A stretch of DNA of 34,208 nt from an uncultured Synergistales bacterium (GCA_905233565.1 CAJOCL010000003.1:194588-228795); one strand, 5' to 3'. Shown: positions 15,116 through 24,234, counted from the first letter of the stretch. Notes: generated by a model not told the origin, from the letters alone. Program-made: numbers and translations.

Positions 15116-16377
15116 TAATTAACTGCTCCTGTTTTCCTCAAGTCTTCCTCGAGCATATCAAAACAGTTACGGCTCTGAATCTCTGCGAGCTTTTCACGTA
15201 TGGTGATTTTTTCAGCCTCGTAATTCTTGAGCAGACAGGACAAGCCTTTAATGATTCCTTCAGTGTCAACATTTTCTGATGTAATGTCAAAAACATAACC
15301 GCTTTGTCCGAGAACGTCTGCAAGATTTCTGTATTTCAATGCCCAGCCGAGAGCAACACAAGGTATATCGTTTTTGTAAGCGTGAACTAAGCCGTGATAC
15401 CTTGAACAAATAATAAACTTGAATTGTTTGACAAACTCATTATATTCCAGGCAGCTGAAATCATTTTCAAAAAGCACTATGTTTTCACTGTCAGGATAAA
15501 AATTCTTGAGCGTCCTGCATATCTCTAAATCCTCGTGAGAATGCCTGAAGATTACTACCCTGTAACCCTGCCCGGAAATATAATCTATGATTTTTCGGTA
15601 ACACTCCAGGATTTTATCCCCATTACCGTGCTGAAAACATCTTTTGTTCGGAATAACGGCGGCATTTTCAATATTGCCGGTAATTTTAGGAACTGACAAC
15701 GACGGCTTAACCCTGAATATATTTTCAGGATTTACCCCCTTGTTCTGCAAAACTAAATCTGTTGACAGATATACATTCTTGAGGCCGAACAGCTGTGTCA
15801 GGTAATCATACCCATCTTTTTCACGGGCAAATATCATTCTGGGGTATTGAAGTTCTGCTGAAAGAAGCGGTGTTATCTTCTGCATTATCTCAGGCTCATA
15901 ATCAAAAGGCCCGAATGACTGAGGCATAAGGTAAACAGGAACATTATATTTTTTTGCTAATTTGATTTTCATAATATAACGTTCAGGAGATTTTACGCCC
16001 CATTTGCTGCCGAGCGTAAAGCCGCTTATATCAACAAGTGCAGTCATTGAAGACATATGTGAAGGCAGTCCGCAATACTCAGACAGAAAGAAATTACGTT
16101 CTCCGTGAATTAACTTGACGGCATCAAGAATTAAGCCTTTGCAGAAAGCCTTAAACCGTGCCTCCCCTCCTCCTGTATATGCGCGCAAAACTCTGGATGA
16201 GATACCTTTTTTGAAAACGTAATCGCTTTCATTGTATTTGCCGTCTGAAACAAAATACACGCTACATAACGGGAATCTTTTGCGGAGTTCATCTGTCGTA
16301 ACAAACAGCATTGACTGAGCTCCCTTGTTCCCGAAATTAGCTCCTGTGATCATGAAATTGTAAGCTGAATTTTGCAT
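15115..16377 (-). CDS. Polysaccharide pyruvyl transferase family protein
   Basis: A 420-residue protein of the WcaK/CsaB/AmsJ-type pyruvyl transferase family. The N-terminal glycine motif is ITGANFGNKGAQSML, followed by a degenerate middle (LVDISGFTLGSKWG, YLMPQSFGPF) and the typical C-terminal block FIICSRYHGLVHAYKNDIPCVALGWALKY, which carries the conserved RxHG...P...G residues. These enzymes transfer pyruvate from phosphoenolpyruvate to sugars in surface polysaccharides as ketals. It lies 2 bp after galT and overlaps the FrhB-like gene, a pairing seen in many exopolysaccharide loci, though no glycosyltransferase is present here. Confidence 0.85.
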   Translation of the reverse strand: MQNSAYNFMITGANFGNKGAQSMLFVTTDELRKRFPLCSVYFVSDGKYNESDYVFKKGISSRVLRAYTGGGEARFKAFCKGLILDAVKLIHGERNFFLSEYCGLPSHMSSMTALVDISGFTLGSKWGVKSPERYIMKIKLAKKYNVPVYLMPQSFGPFDYEPEIMQKITPLLSAELQYPRMIFAREKDGYDYLTQLFGLKNVYLSTDLVLQNKGVNPENIFRVKPSLSVPKITGNIENAAVIPNKRCFQHGNGDKILECYRKIIDYISGQGYRVVIFRHSHEDLEICRTLKNFYPDSENIVLFENDFSCLEYNEFVKQFKFIICSRYHGLVHAYKNDIPCVALGWALKYRNLADVLGQSGYVFDITSENVDTEGIIKGLSCLLKNYEAEKITIREKLAEIQSRNCFDMLEEDLRKTGAVN

Positions 16378-16379
16378 TC

Positions 16380-17876
16380 TTAATTTATTACCCCCTCTGA
16401 AAATCTATCAAACGCCGTCAAACCTTCAGCATTACGCTTATAAACTCCGCTGTCAGTCAAAACCTGTGCGAAAACATGGCCGACTTCGTAACGCAGCATA
16501 TTTTTTACTTCATTTTCACCCTTCAAGCCCTCATACTTAGAACGCAGACCCTTATACCAGACTTCATGTGCTTCAAGTTCTGACGGCAGATTTTCACGCC
16601 CTTCAAGCCATAATGAGCGGATCTTCTCCAACGCCCCTTTAAGCCTCGCAGGAAGTACCGCAAGCCCCATTACTTCAATCAATCCTATATTTTCCTTTTT
16701 TATATGATGTACTTCTGAATGAGGGTGGAATATTCCTAACGGATGCTCTTCGCTTGTCCTGTTATTTCGGAGAACTAAATCAACCTCGTAATCATTTCCC
16801 CTTCTGCGCGCTATCGGTGTGATCGTGTTGTGCGGTTCGCCGTCTGAGTATGCAAGTATCCCTACACTTTCATCGCTATATTCCCTCCATGCCGATAATA
16901 TTCTGTCGGCCATGTCAACAAGTTTATCGGGATTTCCTGAACGCAGCCTTATCGCCGACATCGGCCACTTCACGCGCCCGGCCTTTATTTCAGGGTCTGA
17001 AACTCTGTATTCTTTCTCAACCGGTGCAAGTTCCATAGCAAAGACGTAACGTCCGCCCTGATAATGATCATGTGAAAGTATTGACCCTCCGACAATCGGC
17101 AGATCAGCATTTGAGCCGACAAAGTAATGAGGAAATAACGAAATGAATGCAAAAAGATTCCCGAACGTCTCACGCGAGATTAACATCGGAACATGATTCT
17201 CATCAAGAACGATGCAGTGTTCATTGTAGTAGCTGTAAGGTGAATATTGGAAATACCATTTTCTGCCCTGAAGTTCAACAGGAACAAGCCTGATATTCTG
17301 TCTTGCAGGGTGTCCGTGATGACCATAGAAGCCCTCATTTTCACGGCACAATAAGCATTTAGGATAACCCGTTGACTTTACCGCACGCGCTTTCGCTATA
17401 TCGCGGGGATCTTTTTCGGGTTTTGACATGTTGATTGTTATGTCAAGTTCGCCGTAATCCGTTGAAGTCTTCCAGCAGATATTCTTTGCCGTCCTTTCTG
17501 AACGTATATAGTTCGATGACACTCCTAAATTGTAAAAATAATTCGTCGCGTCAGCCGGCGATTTTTCCCTCAGTGCCTCAAATTCTGATATTACGTCAGA
17601 CGGGCGGGGCGTTAATGCTCCCATTAATTTAGTGTCGAGTAAATCCCTCTCCGTTTCAGTGTCCTCAATGAGCTTGTTTTCTGCCGACCAGTCCAGTATT
17701 TTTGAAAGTATCGAATCAGGTGAAGCCGTGAAATCTTCGCTTATTTTTTCGGGTTCAAAGGAATTAACTCCAAGTATGCCTATAAGCGAGTTTGCTGCCC
17801 AAGTTTTATCTTCAGGCGTTATTAATTTGTGATATAACGCAAATTCTATGAGCCTGTTTATTTCGCGGTTTAACAT
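16380..17876 (-). CDS. galT: UDP-glucose--hexose-1-phosphate uridylyltransferase, class II
   Basis: A 498-residue protein of the Gram-positive-type (class II) GalT family, which is longer than the about 350-residue class I enzyme. Signatures are NREINRLIEFALYHKLI, GYPKCLLCRENEGFYG, HPARQNIRLVPVELQGRKW, YYNEHCIVLDENHVPM, FVGSNADLPIVGGSILSHDHYQGG (catalytic His region) and LGIFHPHSEVHHIKKENIGLIEVMGLAVLP. It swaps UMP between UDP-glucose and galactose-1-phosphate in the Leloir pathway. The ATG at 17876 is preferred over a TTG six bases earlier because AAGGGGG is then about 10 bases upstream. It heads a four-gene tightly coupled operon. No galK or galE is in the window. Confidence 0.92.
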   Translation of the reverse strand: MLNREINRLIEFALYHKLITPEDKTWAANSLIGILGVNSFEPEKISEDFTASPDSILSKILDWSAENKLIEDTETERDLLDTKLMGALTPRPSDVISEFEALREKSPADATNYFYNLGVSSNYIRSERTAKNICWKTSTDYGELDITINMSKPEKDPRDIAKARAVKSTGYPKCLLCRENEGFYGHHGHPARQNIRLVPVELQGRKWYFQYSPYSYYNEHCIVLDENHVPMLISRETFGNLFAFISLFPHYFVGSNADLPIVGGSILSHDHYQGGRYVFAMELAPVEKEYRVSDPEIKAGRVKWPMSAIRLRSGNPDKLVDMADRILSAWREYSDESVGILAYSDGEPHNTITPIARRRGNDYEVDLVLRNNRTSEEHPLGIFHPHSEVHHIKKENIGLIEVMGLAVLPARLKGALEKIRSLWLEGRENLPSELEAHEVWYKGLRSKYEGLKGENEVKNMLRYEVGHVFAQVLTDSGVYKRNAEGLTAFDRFSEGVIN

Positions 17877-17939
17877 GTGCAATTTACCCCCTTGATTAAA
17901 TTTTTATTGCTGGAATTTGTCATAATAATATTGTAAAAC

Positions 17940-19232
17940 TCAGAGTGTTTCAATCCCTCTTTTAAGGGAAAATATTTCGTCAAGTTCCATAGGCTTCCCG
18001 AAATAATATCCCTGCGCCTTGTCAAAGCCTATCGAACGCAAATATTCAAACTGTTCTTCAGTTTCAACACCTTCTGCAAGTGCCTGCATACCCATTAATC
18101 TTGCCATTTCAAGATTTGAGCTGATTATGTATTTTGCCTTTTCTGATTTGTGAACGTTAAAGCCGTGCAGAAATTTCATATCAAATTTTATTGTGTCAAA
18201 ATTATAATCTTTCAGGACATTAAGCGATGAATAACCCGATCCGAAATCGTCCATCCATACTTCATAGCCCATTGCCCTGAATTTCTCTATTCCAAGCGTT
18301 AAGACCGTCATATCTTCGTCGTTTACGCTCTCGGTAATTTCAATCTTCATCATTTCACGGGGTATGTTATTGAGGCTGATTGAGTTTTCTATTTCGCTGA
18401 TTATGTCGCAGAGTTCAAAGTCAAGACGTGAAATATTTACGGATACCGGCAGCAGCGGCATGTCTGATTCGCTTCTCTTCCTGTAGTCAACACAAACGCG
18501 CTTCATTGCGAAAACATCAAGTTTATGAATCTCCCTGTATTTTTCAAGAGTCGGTATAAATTTAGCGGGTGATATTATGCCCAGTTCGGGATCGTTCCAG
18601 CGCGCTAAGGCTTCAGCCTCGCAGATTTTTCCTGTTGATACCCTGATTATGGGCTGATAAAGCACTGATATATGCCCGTTGTTTATGGCATTGTCCAAAC
18701 TGTCAAGTATATGCTGCTGCAACGCTATATCCCTGCTCATATCGTCATGAAACATGCAGGAGCTGACGGAATGATTTTTCTTGATATTGTCACAGGCCAA
18801 TTTTGCGCGGTCGCAGGAAGTTCTTATATCTTCGTCATTTGAAGGGAAGTATATTCCAGCTCTTAATCTCAGTGTTACATTTTCATGAAGTGAGTATAAA
18901 TATTCCTGTACCGTGTCGATATCCATTTCAACTGATGACCAGTTAGTCAGTATTACAAAATTATCATCTGAAAATCTGGCTGTAAGATTGCACGCGTATT
19001 TTTCAGGCGAAAATATAACGTTCAGTATAAGCGCGATTTCTTTCAGAAGCTCATCGCCCTTGTCAAAACCGAAACGCTTATTGAACATTTTGAAGTTGTC
19101 CAGATTGAACCAGACAACAGAAAGACCGCTTTCGCCGGAAATCATGATCTTTCTTGAACATTCATGAAACCCGGCACGGTTAAGCAGGCCGGTTAAGCTG
19201 TCATGTGAATCAATCTCAATCAATGAACTCAA
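17940..19232 (-). CDS. Degenerate GGDEF + EAL protein (probable c-di-GMP phosphodiesterase)
   Basis: A 430-residue protein. Residues 10-160 form a GGDEF fold (DSLTGLLNRAGF, WFNLDNFKMFNKRFGFDKGDELL) in which the signature is SDDNF (88-92) instead of GGDEF, so cyclase activity is unlikely. Residues 175-425 form an EAL domain with the catalytic set intact: EAL 207-209, Asn266, Glu298, DDFGSGYSS 328-336, Lys349, AEGVE 386-390 and QGYYFG 407-412. It should hydrolyse c-di-GMP in the cytoplasm. There is no sensory or membrane domain before the GGDEF. The start is a TTG at 19232 within the end of the PPC gene (17-bp overlap, different frame), with no clear ribosome site, implying coupled translation or an N-terminally shortened gene. 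Confidence 0.88.
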   Translation of the reverse strand: MSSLIEIDSHDSLTGLLNRAGFHECSRKIMISGESGLSVVWFNLDNFKMFNKRFGFDKGDELLKEIALILNVIFSPEKYACNLTARFSDDNFVILTNWSSVEMDIDTVQEYLYSLHENVTLRLRAGIYFPSNDEDIRTSCDRAKLACDNIKKNHSVSSCMFHDDMSRDIALQQHILDSLDNAINNGHISVLYQPIIRVSTGKICEAEALARWNDPELGIISPAKFIPTLEKYREIHKLDVFAMKRVCVDYRKRSESDMPLLPVSVNISRLDFELCDIISEIENSISLNNIPREMMKIEITESVNDEDMTVLTLGIEKFRAMGYEVWMDDFGSGYSSLNVLKDYNFDTIKFDMKFLHGFNVHKSEKAKYIISSNLEMARLMGMQALAEGVETEEQFEYLRSIGFDKAQGYYFGKPMELDEIFSLKRGIETL

Positions 19233-19659
19233 AAAGGTTCAGGCCCACTTCATCACTGAATTTTCGTTCAACTACAAAACCGTTTGTATTACCTTCTGAT
19301 ATATCATCCACTACCATTTCGCAGGTTGCGCTGACTCTGGCATTATTGAAGTGTCCTCCGAAAACATGGCCGTTTTTGTCTGCCGCGCTCATATGAATGT
19401 GAGGGTAAAATTTTCCGTCCTTAGTCGTTACCGTCCCCCATAAGCTGACTATTTCGGCAGGAAATTCAAAATGATTAGTATGATACTTCTTTTCAGCTAC
19501 ATCAAATAAACCTACGTTGAAATCATCAACTGCTCCGAGTGCTTTTACTTCTGCAAGGGTAATTTTTTCCTGTTCGCAAAACTTCTTGAGAGTTGACATT
19601 ATCTCTTCGCCCTTGTCTATCCTGACAAAATATTTATTCCCGAAACGCCTGAACTGCAT
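19216..19659 (-). CDS. PPC/DUF296 domain protein
   Basis: A 147-residue single-domain protein of the PPC (plants and prokaryotes conserved, DUF296) family. Seen are YFVRIDKGEEIMSTLKKFCEQEKI, VKALGAVDDFNVGLFD, and the metal-type histidine block PHIHMSAADKNGHVFGGH, followed by CEMVVDDI. Bacterial members are small trimeric proteins often called DNA-binding, but their function is poorly known. An AAAGGAGG ribosome site is 8-9 bases before the ATG. It is the first gene of a pair with the EAL protein, overlapping it by 17 bp, which hints at a shared regulatory role. The bipA terminator lies upstream. Confidence 0.85.
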   Translation of the reverse strand: MQFRRFGNKYFVRIDKGEEIMSTLKKFCEQEKITLAEVKALGAVDDFNVGLFDVAEKKYHTNHFEFPAEIVSLWGTVTTKDGKFYPHIHMSAADKNGHVFGGHFNNARVSATCEMVVDDISEGNTNGFVVERKFSDEVGLNLFEFID

Positions 19660-19714
19660 TGTAAAAATCCTCCTTTAGAATGCTTGAATGCCGACATTAT
19701 ACAGCAAAACAGCC

Positions 19715-19748
19715 CCTAAAAAAGGAAAATGCCGCTTCTTTCAGCGGC
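19715..19748 (-). terminator. Terminator of typA
   Basis: The perfect 5-bp stem GCCGC/GCGGC (19731-19735, 19744-19748) is followed on the minus strand by ATTTTCCTTTTTT. It separates typA from the PPC gene. Confidence 0.7.
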
Positions 19749-19756
19749 GTTGTAAA

Positions 19757-21637
19757 TTATTCCTGATTACCCGGCACCCTTCTGGCCTTTCGTCTCTCTA
19801 ACTCGTCAAGAATTGCCTTCCTCAATCTCACTGACTGCGGAGTAACTTCGACAAGTTCATCGCTTTCTATCCATTCCATTGCCTTTTCTAATGACATTCT
19901 GCGTGGAACATCGAGTTTTGTTGTCAGTTCTTTTGTTGCTGAACGGTGGTTAGTCTGCTGCTTCTTTTTCGTGGGGTTGCAGGGAATATCGCCCGGCCTT
20001 GAATTTTCGCCGATAATCATACCGTTATAGACTTGTTCAAGCGGTGAAATGAACAAAACTCCTCTGCTCTGCAGGTTTTCAAGCTGATACGCCGTAGCTT
20101 CTCCCGTATCCATGCTGACAAGCGAGCCCCTGCTGCGTGTTATTAAATCTCCTGCCCATTCTTTATAGCCGCTGAAACAGTTTGACATTATCCCAAGACC
20201 TCTTGTATCGGTCAGAAATTCACCCCTGTAGCCTATAAGCCCTCTTGTCGGTATTTCAATCTCAATTCTCAGTAATCCCCTGTCAGGATTGTCAATATTG
20301 AGTACTTTCCCTTTCCGCTTCGTCATCTTTTCAAAGACTATACCTTGATACTCTTCAGGGACATCAATGGTAACAAGTTCATACGGTTCACATTTAACGC
20401 CGTCTTTGTATTCGATTATTACTTCAGGTTTTGAAACGCAGAACTCCATACCCTCGCGCCTCATTTCCTCGATTAAAATTCCCAGCTGCAGTTCACCGCG
20501 CCCGGAAATCTTAACGCCGTCCGGCCGTCCTAAATCTTCCATTCTGAGAGATACATTAACGTGCATTTCACGCTGTAATCTTGCCTTTAACTGCCTCAAA
20601 GTTACCGCCTGACCTTCACGCCCCGCAAAAGGCCCTGAATTAACCAGAAAGAACATTGATACCGTAGGCTCTTCGATTGAGAGGGGCTTTAACGGGTTGT
20701 CTGAAATTTCCTCAGCGCAGAACGTATCACCGATGTTAATTTCGTTCGGCCCCGTTATCCATACTATATCGCCCGCGCTGACTTCCTCAACTTCCGTCCT
20801 GTCGAGGCCGCGAGTTACCCAGAGCTGCGCTGCCTTTGCGTTTTCCTTGCCCGTAATCTCCCAGTCATCGCCTGAATGATCCGTTGTGTTCCATTTTGTC
20901 GAAACACGGACAAAAGGCTCGCCCTTGCGTATATGTCCCTGAAGTATTTTTCCGCAGCCTATACGCCCGACATATTCATTCCAGGCAAGCGTACTGACCT
21001 GCATCAAGAACGGCTTTGACGGGTCAACGTCAGGGGCAGGGACGTAATCTATAATGGCCTGAAATAAATCATCCATATTGTCGCGTCTTGGGTCAGACAA
21101 ATCTTTAACAGCCCAGCCGTTTAAGCCTGAACCGTAGAGGACGGGGAAATCTGCCTGCTCATCGCTTGCCCCGAGTTCAAAAAATAAATCAAATGTAAGA
21201 TTTAATGCCCTGTCCGGGTCTGCTCCTTCTCTGTCTACTTTGTTAATAAAAACTAAAGGCTTCATGCCGATTGATAATGCGTGCTGAAGTACGTATCTTG
21301 TCTGAGGCATAGGCCCCTCGTTAGCGTCAACAATCAAAATAACGCTGTCAACAGTAGATAAAATGCGTTCAACTTCGCCTGAAAAGTCTGCGTGTCCGGG
21401 AGTGTCGATAATATTAATCTGATAGCCTTTCCATTCGACCGTACAGGGTTTTGAGCGTATTGTGATGCCTCTTTCGCGCTCTAAAGGGTTATTGTCCATT
21501 ACGCGCTCGGCGACCTGAGTGTGTGCCGCAAATGTCTGTGCTGCCCTGAAGATTGAGTCAATGAGTGTAGTTTTGCCGTGATCTATGTGGGCGACTATGG
21601 CGAGATTTCGGATATTCTTTGCGTTTTGTTGTTGCAT
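19757..21637 (-). CDS. typA: Ribosome-associated GTPase TypA/BipA
   Basis: A 626-residue translational GTPase, slightly longer than the usual 605-615. G1 is AHIDHGKTT (16-24), switch regions contain RERGITI, G3 is DTPGHADF, and G4 is NKVD. Later family blocks include [55 protein letters not shown] and [18 protein letters not shown], and the C-terminal domain has [18 protein letters not shown] and [17 protein letters not shown]. It binds the ribosome in a GTP-dependent way and helps 50S assembly and stress or cold adaptation. It is divergent from argG and ends at its own terminator. Confidence 0.96.
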   Translation of the reverse strand: MQQQNAKNIRNLAIVAHIDHGKTTLIDSIFRAAQTFAAHTQVAERVMDNNPLERERGITIRSKPCTVEWKGYQINIIDTPGHADFSGEVERILSTVDSVILIVDANEGPMPQTRYVLQHALSIGMKPLVFINKVDREGADPDRALNLTFDLFFELGASDEQADFPVLYGSGLNGWAVKDLSDPRRDNMDDLFQAIIDYVPAPDVDPSKPFLMQVSTLAWNEYVGRIGCGKILQGHIRKGEPFVRVSTKWNTTDHSGDDWEITGKENAKAAQLWVTRGLDRTEVEEVSAGDIVWITGPNEINIGDTFCAEEISDNPLKPLSIEEPTVSMFFLVNSGPFAGREGQAVTLRQLKARLQREMHVNVSLRMEDLGRPDGVKISGRGELQLGILIEEMRREGMEFCVSKPEVIIEYKDGVKCEPYELVTIDVPEEYQGIVFEKMTKRKGKVLNIDNPDRGLLRIEIEIPTRGLIGYRGEFLTDTRGLGIMSNCFSGYKEWAGDLITRSRGSLVSMDTGEATAYQLENLQSRGVLFISPLEQVYNGMIIGENSRPGDIPCNPTKKKQQTNHRSATKELTTKLDVPRRMSLEKAMEWIESDELVEVTPQSVRLRKAILDELERRKARRVPGNQE

Positions 21638-21788
21638 TAAAATTTTCCAGTCCTGTTAATGAAATTTGTAGAGCAATTTTAGCACATATAGTTCTTCATT
21701 AATTATTATTAATTGCTGCCGTATTCATTTTCACAGCTTGTGATATTATCATGGACAATATAATTTTTTTGAAAGAAGGAATATTTAA

Positions 21789-23021
21789 GTGACGGAAAAA
21801 AAAGGAAAAGCGGTACTTGCTTACAGCGGCGGTCTTGATACTTCAGTAGCCGTAATGTGGCTCACTGAGCAGGGCTATGACGTTATAACAATGACGGCTG
21901 ACGTAGGACAGAAAGATGTTGACCTTCAGGCTGCAAAAGCTAAGGCACTGCACAGCGGGGCGGTAAAAGCATATATTTTTGACTTGAAGAAAACTTTTGT
22001 TGAAAATTATGTTTATCCTTCACTCCGCGCAAATGCAATGTATCAGGGTACATATCCCCTTGTCTCGGCGTTATCACGTCCGTTAATCGCAAAAACTCTC
22101 GTTGATATTGCCAACAAAGAAGGCGCAATTGCAGTAGCTCACGGCTGTACGGGAAAGGGACAGGATCAGGTCAGAATCGAAGTCTGCGCGACTGCACTAA
22201 ATCCGAAAATAAAAGTCCTGGCACCTGTAAGAGACTGGCATTTTACCCGAGAGGCCGAAATTGAGTACGCAAACAAGCACGGTATACCCGTAAGGGCGAC
22301 GGCAAGTTCACCTTACAGCACTGATGACAATCTCTGGGGACGCTCGATTGAATGCGGACTTCTCGAAGATCCTTGGAACGAACCGCCTGAAGATGCCTAC
22401 GAAATGACTTCTAACCCTCTTGAAGCTCCTGATACGCCGGAATTTATAGAGCTTGACTTTGAGGGCGGAATACCTTCGGGGCTTAACGGCGAAAGAATGA
22501 ACGGTGTTGAATTAATCCAGAAACTCAACAAAATTGCAGGCAGGCACGGCATAGGGCGTATTGATATGATTGAAGACAGATTAGTCGGCTTCAAATCACG
22601 CGAAGTATACGAGTGTCCCGGCTCAACGGTGCTTTTAGCTGCACACAGGGCGGTCGAAACTCTGACGCTTGACAAACAGGTCTTGAAGACGAAACGCGAA
22701 CTTGAGACGAGATTTGCTGAATTGACGTATGAGGGCTACTGGTTCTCACCTCTGCGCGATGCGATAAATTCATTCATGAACGACACGCAGAAATATGTGA
22801 ACGGCACCGTAAAAATGAGATTATTCAAGGGTCAGTGCGTAGTCAGGGGCTTGAAGACGGCCAAGAGCATTTACAGGCATGATCTGGCGACATATTCAGA
22901 GGGCGATGCATTCGATCACTCTGCCGCTGTCGGCTTCATAAACATCTGGGGTCTTCCGGTCAGGACATGGACATCGACATGGCCGAGACAGGATGAGGCA
23001 GAAATCCCGATAGAGGCTTAA
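21789..23021 (+). CDS. argG: Argininosuccinate synthase
   Basis: A 410-residue enzyme joining citrulline and aspartate with ATP to give argininosuccinate, the penultimate step of arginine synthesis. The ATP-binding P-loop AYSGGLDTS (11-19), YPLVSALSRPLIAK, HGCTGKGQDQVRIE, ASSPYSTDDNLWGRSIECG and VDMIEDRLVG-like IGRIDMIEDRLVGFKSRE are all present, and the length is normal (about 400). The start is GTG at 21789 with AAGGAA upstream. No argH follows; the gene is monocistronic, ending in a hairpin. An AT-rich ATTAATTATTATTAATT stretch upstream could be an ARG-box-like operator, but this is only a suggestion. Confidence 0.96.
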   Translation: MTEKKGKAVLAYSGGLDTSVAVMWLTEQGYDVITMTADVGQKDVDLQAAKAKALHSGAVKAYIFDLKKTFVENYVYPSLRANAMYQGTYPLVSALSRPLIAKTLVDIANKEGAIAVAHGCTGKGQDQVRIEVCATALNPKIKVLAPVRDWHFTREAEIEYANKHGIPVRATASSPYSTDDNLWGRSIECGLLEDPWNEPPEDAYEMTSNPLEAPDTPEFIELDFEGGIPSGLNGERMNGVELIQKLNKIAGRHGIGRIDMIEDRLVGFKSREVYECPGSTVLLAAHRAVETLTLDKQVLKTKRELETRFAELTYEGYWFSPLRDAINSFMNDTQKYVNGTVKMRLFKGQCVVRGLKTAKSIYRHDLATYSEGDAFDHSAAVGFINIWGLPVRTWTSTWPRQDEAEIPIEA

Positions 23022-23031
23022 AAGGATTGAC

Positions 23032-23060
23032 GGCAGCCCTGAAAATCTGCGGGGCTGTCT
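23032..23060 (+). terminator. Terminator-like hairpin after argG
   Basis: GGCAGCCC (23032-23039) pairs with GGGCTGTC (23052-23059) with one G-T wobble around an 11-12-base loop. Only a short TTT follows, so termination may be incomplete. It separates argG from the tRNA promoter. Confidence 0.6.
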
Positions 23061-23072
23061 TTGCTCATAATC

Positions 23073-23100
23073 TTGACAAAATAAGCGTTAGAGTTATAAT
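23073..23100 (+). promoter_or_regulatory. Near-consensus sigma70 promoter of the tRNA array
   Basis: The perfect TTGACA (23073-23078) and perfect TATAAT (23095-23100) are separated by 16 bases, ending 23 bases before tRNA-Pro. This is the best promoter match in the window, as expected for a stable-RNA operon. Confidence 0.85.
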
Positions 23101-23123
23101 TACGAATTGTGATACGCGAACAG

Positions 23124-23201
23124 CGGGGCGTAGCGCAGTCTGGTTAGCGCACCTGCTTTGGGAGCAGGGGGTCGGAAGTTCGAATCTTCTCGCCCCGACC
23201 A
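23124..23201 (+). tRNA. tRNA-Pro (UGG)
   Basis: A 78-nt cloverleaf. The acceptor CGGGGCG pairs with CGCCCCG, the anticodon loop TTTGGGA gives TGG, and CCA is encoded. First gene of the six-tRNA array. Confidence 0.95.
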
Positions 23202-23213
23202 GAGTGAAAATAT

Positions 23214-23290
23214 GCGGGAATAGCTCAGTTGGCTAGAGCGATGGCCTTCCAAGCCGTAGGTCGCGGGTTCGAATCCCGTTTCCCGCTCCA
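23214..23290 (+). tRNA. tRNA-Gly (UCC)
   Basis: A 77-nt cloverleaf. The acceptor GCGGGAA pairs with TTCCCGC, the anticodon loop CTTCCAA gives TCC (reads GGA), the T-arm has GGTTCGAATCC, and CCA is encoded. Confidence 0.94.
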
Positions 23291-23305
23291 AAAAAAGGTG
23301 AATAC

Positions 23306-23382
23306 GCGCTCTTAGCTCAGCTGGATAGAGCAACGGCCTTCTAAGCCGTAGGCCGCGGGTTCGAATCCTGCAGGGCGCGCCA
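23306..23382 (+). tRNA. tRNA-Arg (UCU)
   Basis: A 77-nt cloverleaf. The acceptor GCGCTCT pairs with AGGGCGC (one G-T), the anticodon loop CTTCTAA gives TCT (reads AGA), and CCA is encoded. Confidence 0.94.
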
Positions 23383-23396
23383 TCAGGTTAAAATAT

Positions 23397-23474
23397 GGTG
23401 AGTGTAGCGCAATTGGTTAGAGCTTCGGATTGTGGTTCCGGCGGTTGAGGGTTCAAGTCCCTTCACTCACCCCA
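23397..23474 (+). tRNA. tRNA-His (GUG)
   Basis: The acceptor GTGAGTG pairs with CACTCAC, with the extra 5' G (G-1, position 23397) opposite C73 that marks histidine tRNA. The anticodon loop TTGTGGT gives GTG, and CCA is encoded. Confidence 0.95.
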
Positions 23475-23485
23475 GAAATATAAAA

Positions 23486-23562
23486 GCGTTCGTAGCTCAT
23501 CTGGATAGAGCGGAAGACTTCGGATCTTCAGGCAGCGGGTTCAAGTCCTGCCGGGCGCGCCA
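23486..23562 (+). tRNA. tRNA-Arg (UCG)
   Basis: A 77-nt cloverleaf. The acceptor GCGTTCG pairs with CGGGCGC using two G-T pairs, the anticodon stem GAAGA/TCTTC encloses CTTCGGA, giving TCG (reads CGA), and CCA is encoded. Confidence 0.92.
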
Positions 23563-23582
23563 GAGAATTGAAATTCAAATAT

Positions 23583-23658
<76 letters not shown>

Positions 23659-23820
23659 AATATTAATAATTCCCCCTTCAGAACAGATTCAAAGAGCCGC
23701 AGGAATTTGCAGCAATATGCCAGCACAGTGGAAATAGCTTCATAGTATAATATAAAAAATACATTAAGGGAAAATAAGATCAACATTATAGTTACTCAAA
23801 ACATATAAAAATATCTATGC
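23659..23820. other. AT-rich spacer after the tRNA array, no gene seen
   Basis: About 160 bases with stops in all frames, no clear terminator and no tRNA-Lys 3'-end repeat. It contains a CCAGCACAGTGG sequence at 23720-23731 of no evident meaning. I find no gene here. Confidence 0.5.
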
Positions 23821-24110
23821 TCAGAGTTTTACGGTATAAACCGCTGGCGTACTACACACCTCTATCAAGTCCGCATTTCTGCATTCCTTACTACTTTTAT
23901 ATTTTTGCTTTTTCGCTTCGAGTGGTATTCGTAGTTTTTCGGCTTCACTCTCGGCGAGGCTGAACATTTTATGGACGAAACCTTTTCTCCGTCCAACCTT
24001 CTATATTCAGTTTTCAATATACTTTTTTACTTCATTCAATGCCTTGTTCCTCGCCTAGAAACTATGTGATTCACCAAACGTGCTAGATATTAGCATATGT
24101 TCACATATAC
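23821..24110 (-). ncRNA. Candidate structured RNA, possibly a decayed IS200/IS605-type right end
   Basis: This 290-base segment is rich in nested complementarity. A 7-bp stem (23953-23959 with 24049-24055, GGCGAGG/CCTCGCC) encloses two hairpins: TGGACG/CGTCCA (23972-23977, 23990-23995) and TATATT/AATATA (24002-24007, 24016-24021). Outside it are GAGTG/CACTC (23930-23934, 23946-23950), CGGT/ACCG (23832-23835, 23840-23843) and TGCTA/TAGCA (24081-24085, 24091-24095). A 48-codon frame on the minus strand (23967 to 23821) is lysine/glutamate-rich without a recognised domain and could be the tail of a lost tnpB, whose 3' end overlaps its guide RNA. The strand, boundaries and identity are inference; tRNA-adjacent large RNAs such as ROOL or GOLLD are alternatives. 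Confidence 0.35.
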
Positions 24111-24234
24111 AACAAAGATAAAATATAAAATAAAGATAAAAATTTAATACTTAGCGGTTTTGCTTTGAAAGAGAAAATATGTTAAAATATTTCTATTCTG
24201 ACTATGAATTAACCTTAATAAGGAGGATGTAGCC

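Noticed and set aside
23720-23731. CCAGCACAGTGG resembles a sequence in common cloning-vector polylinkers
   Set aside because: The flanking bases do not continue as a polylinker and the match is only 12 bases; chance resemblance is more likely than vector contamination.
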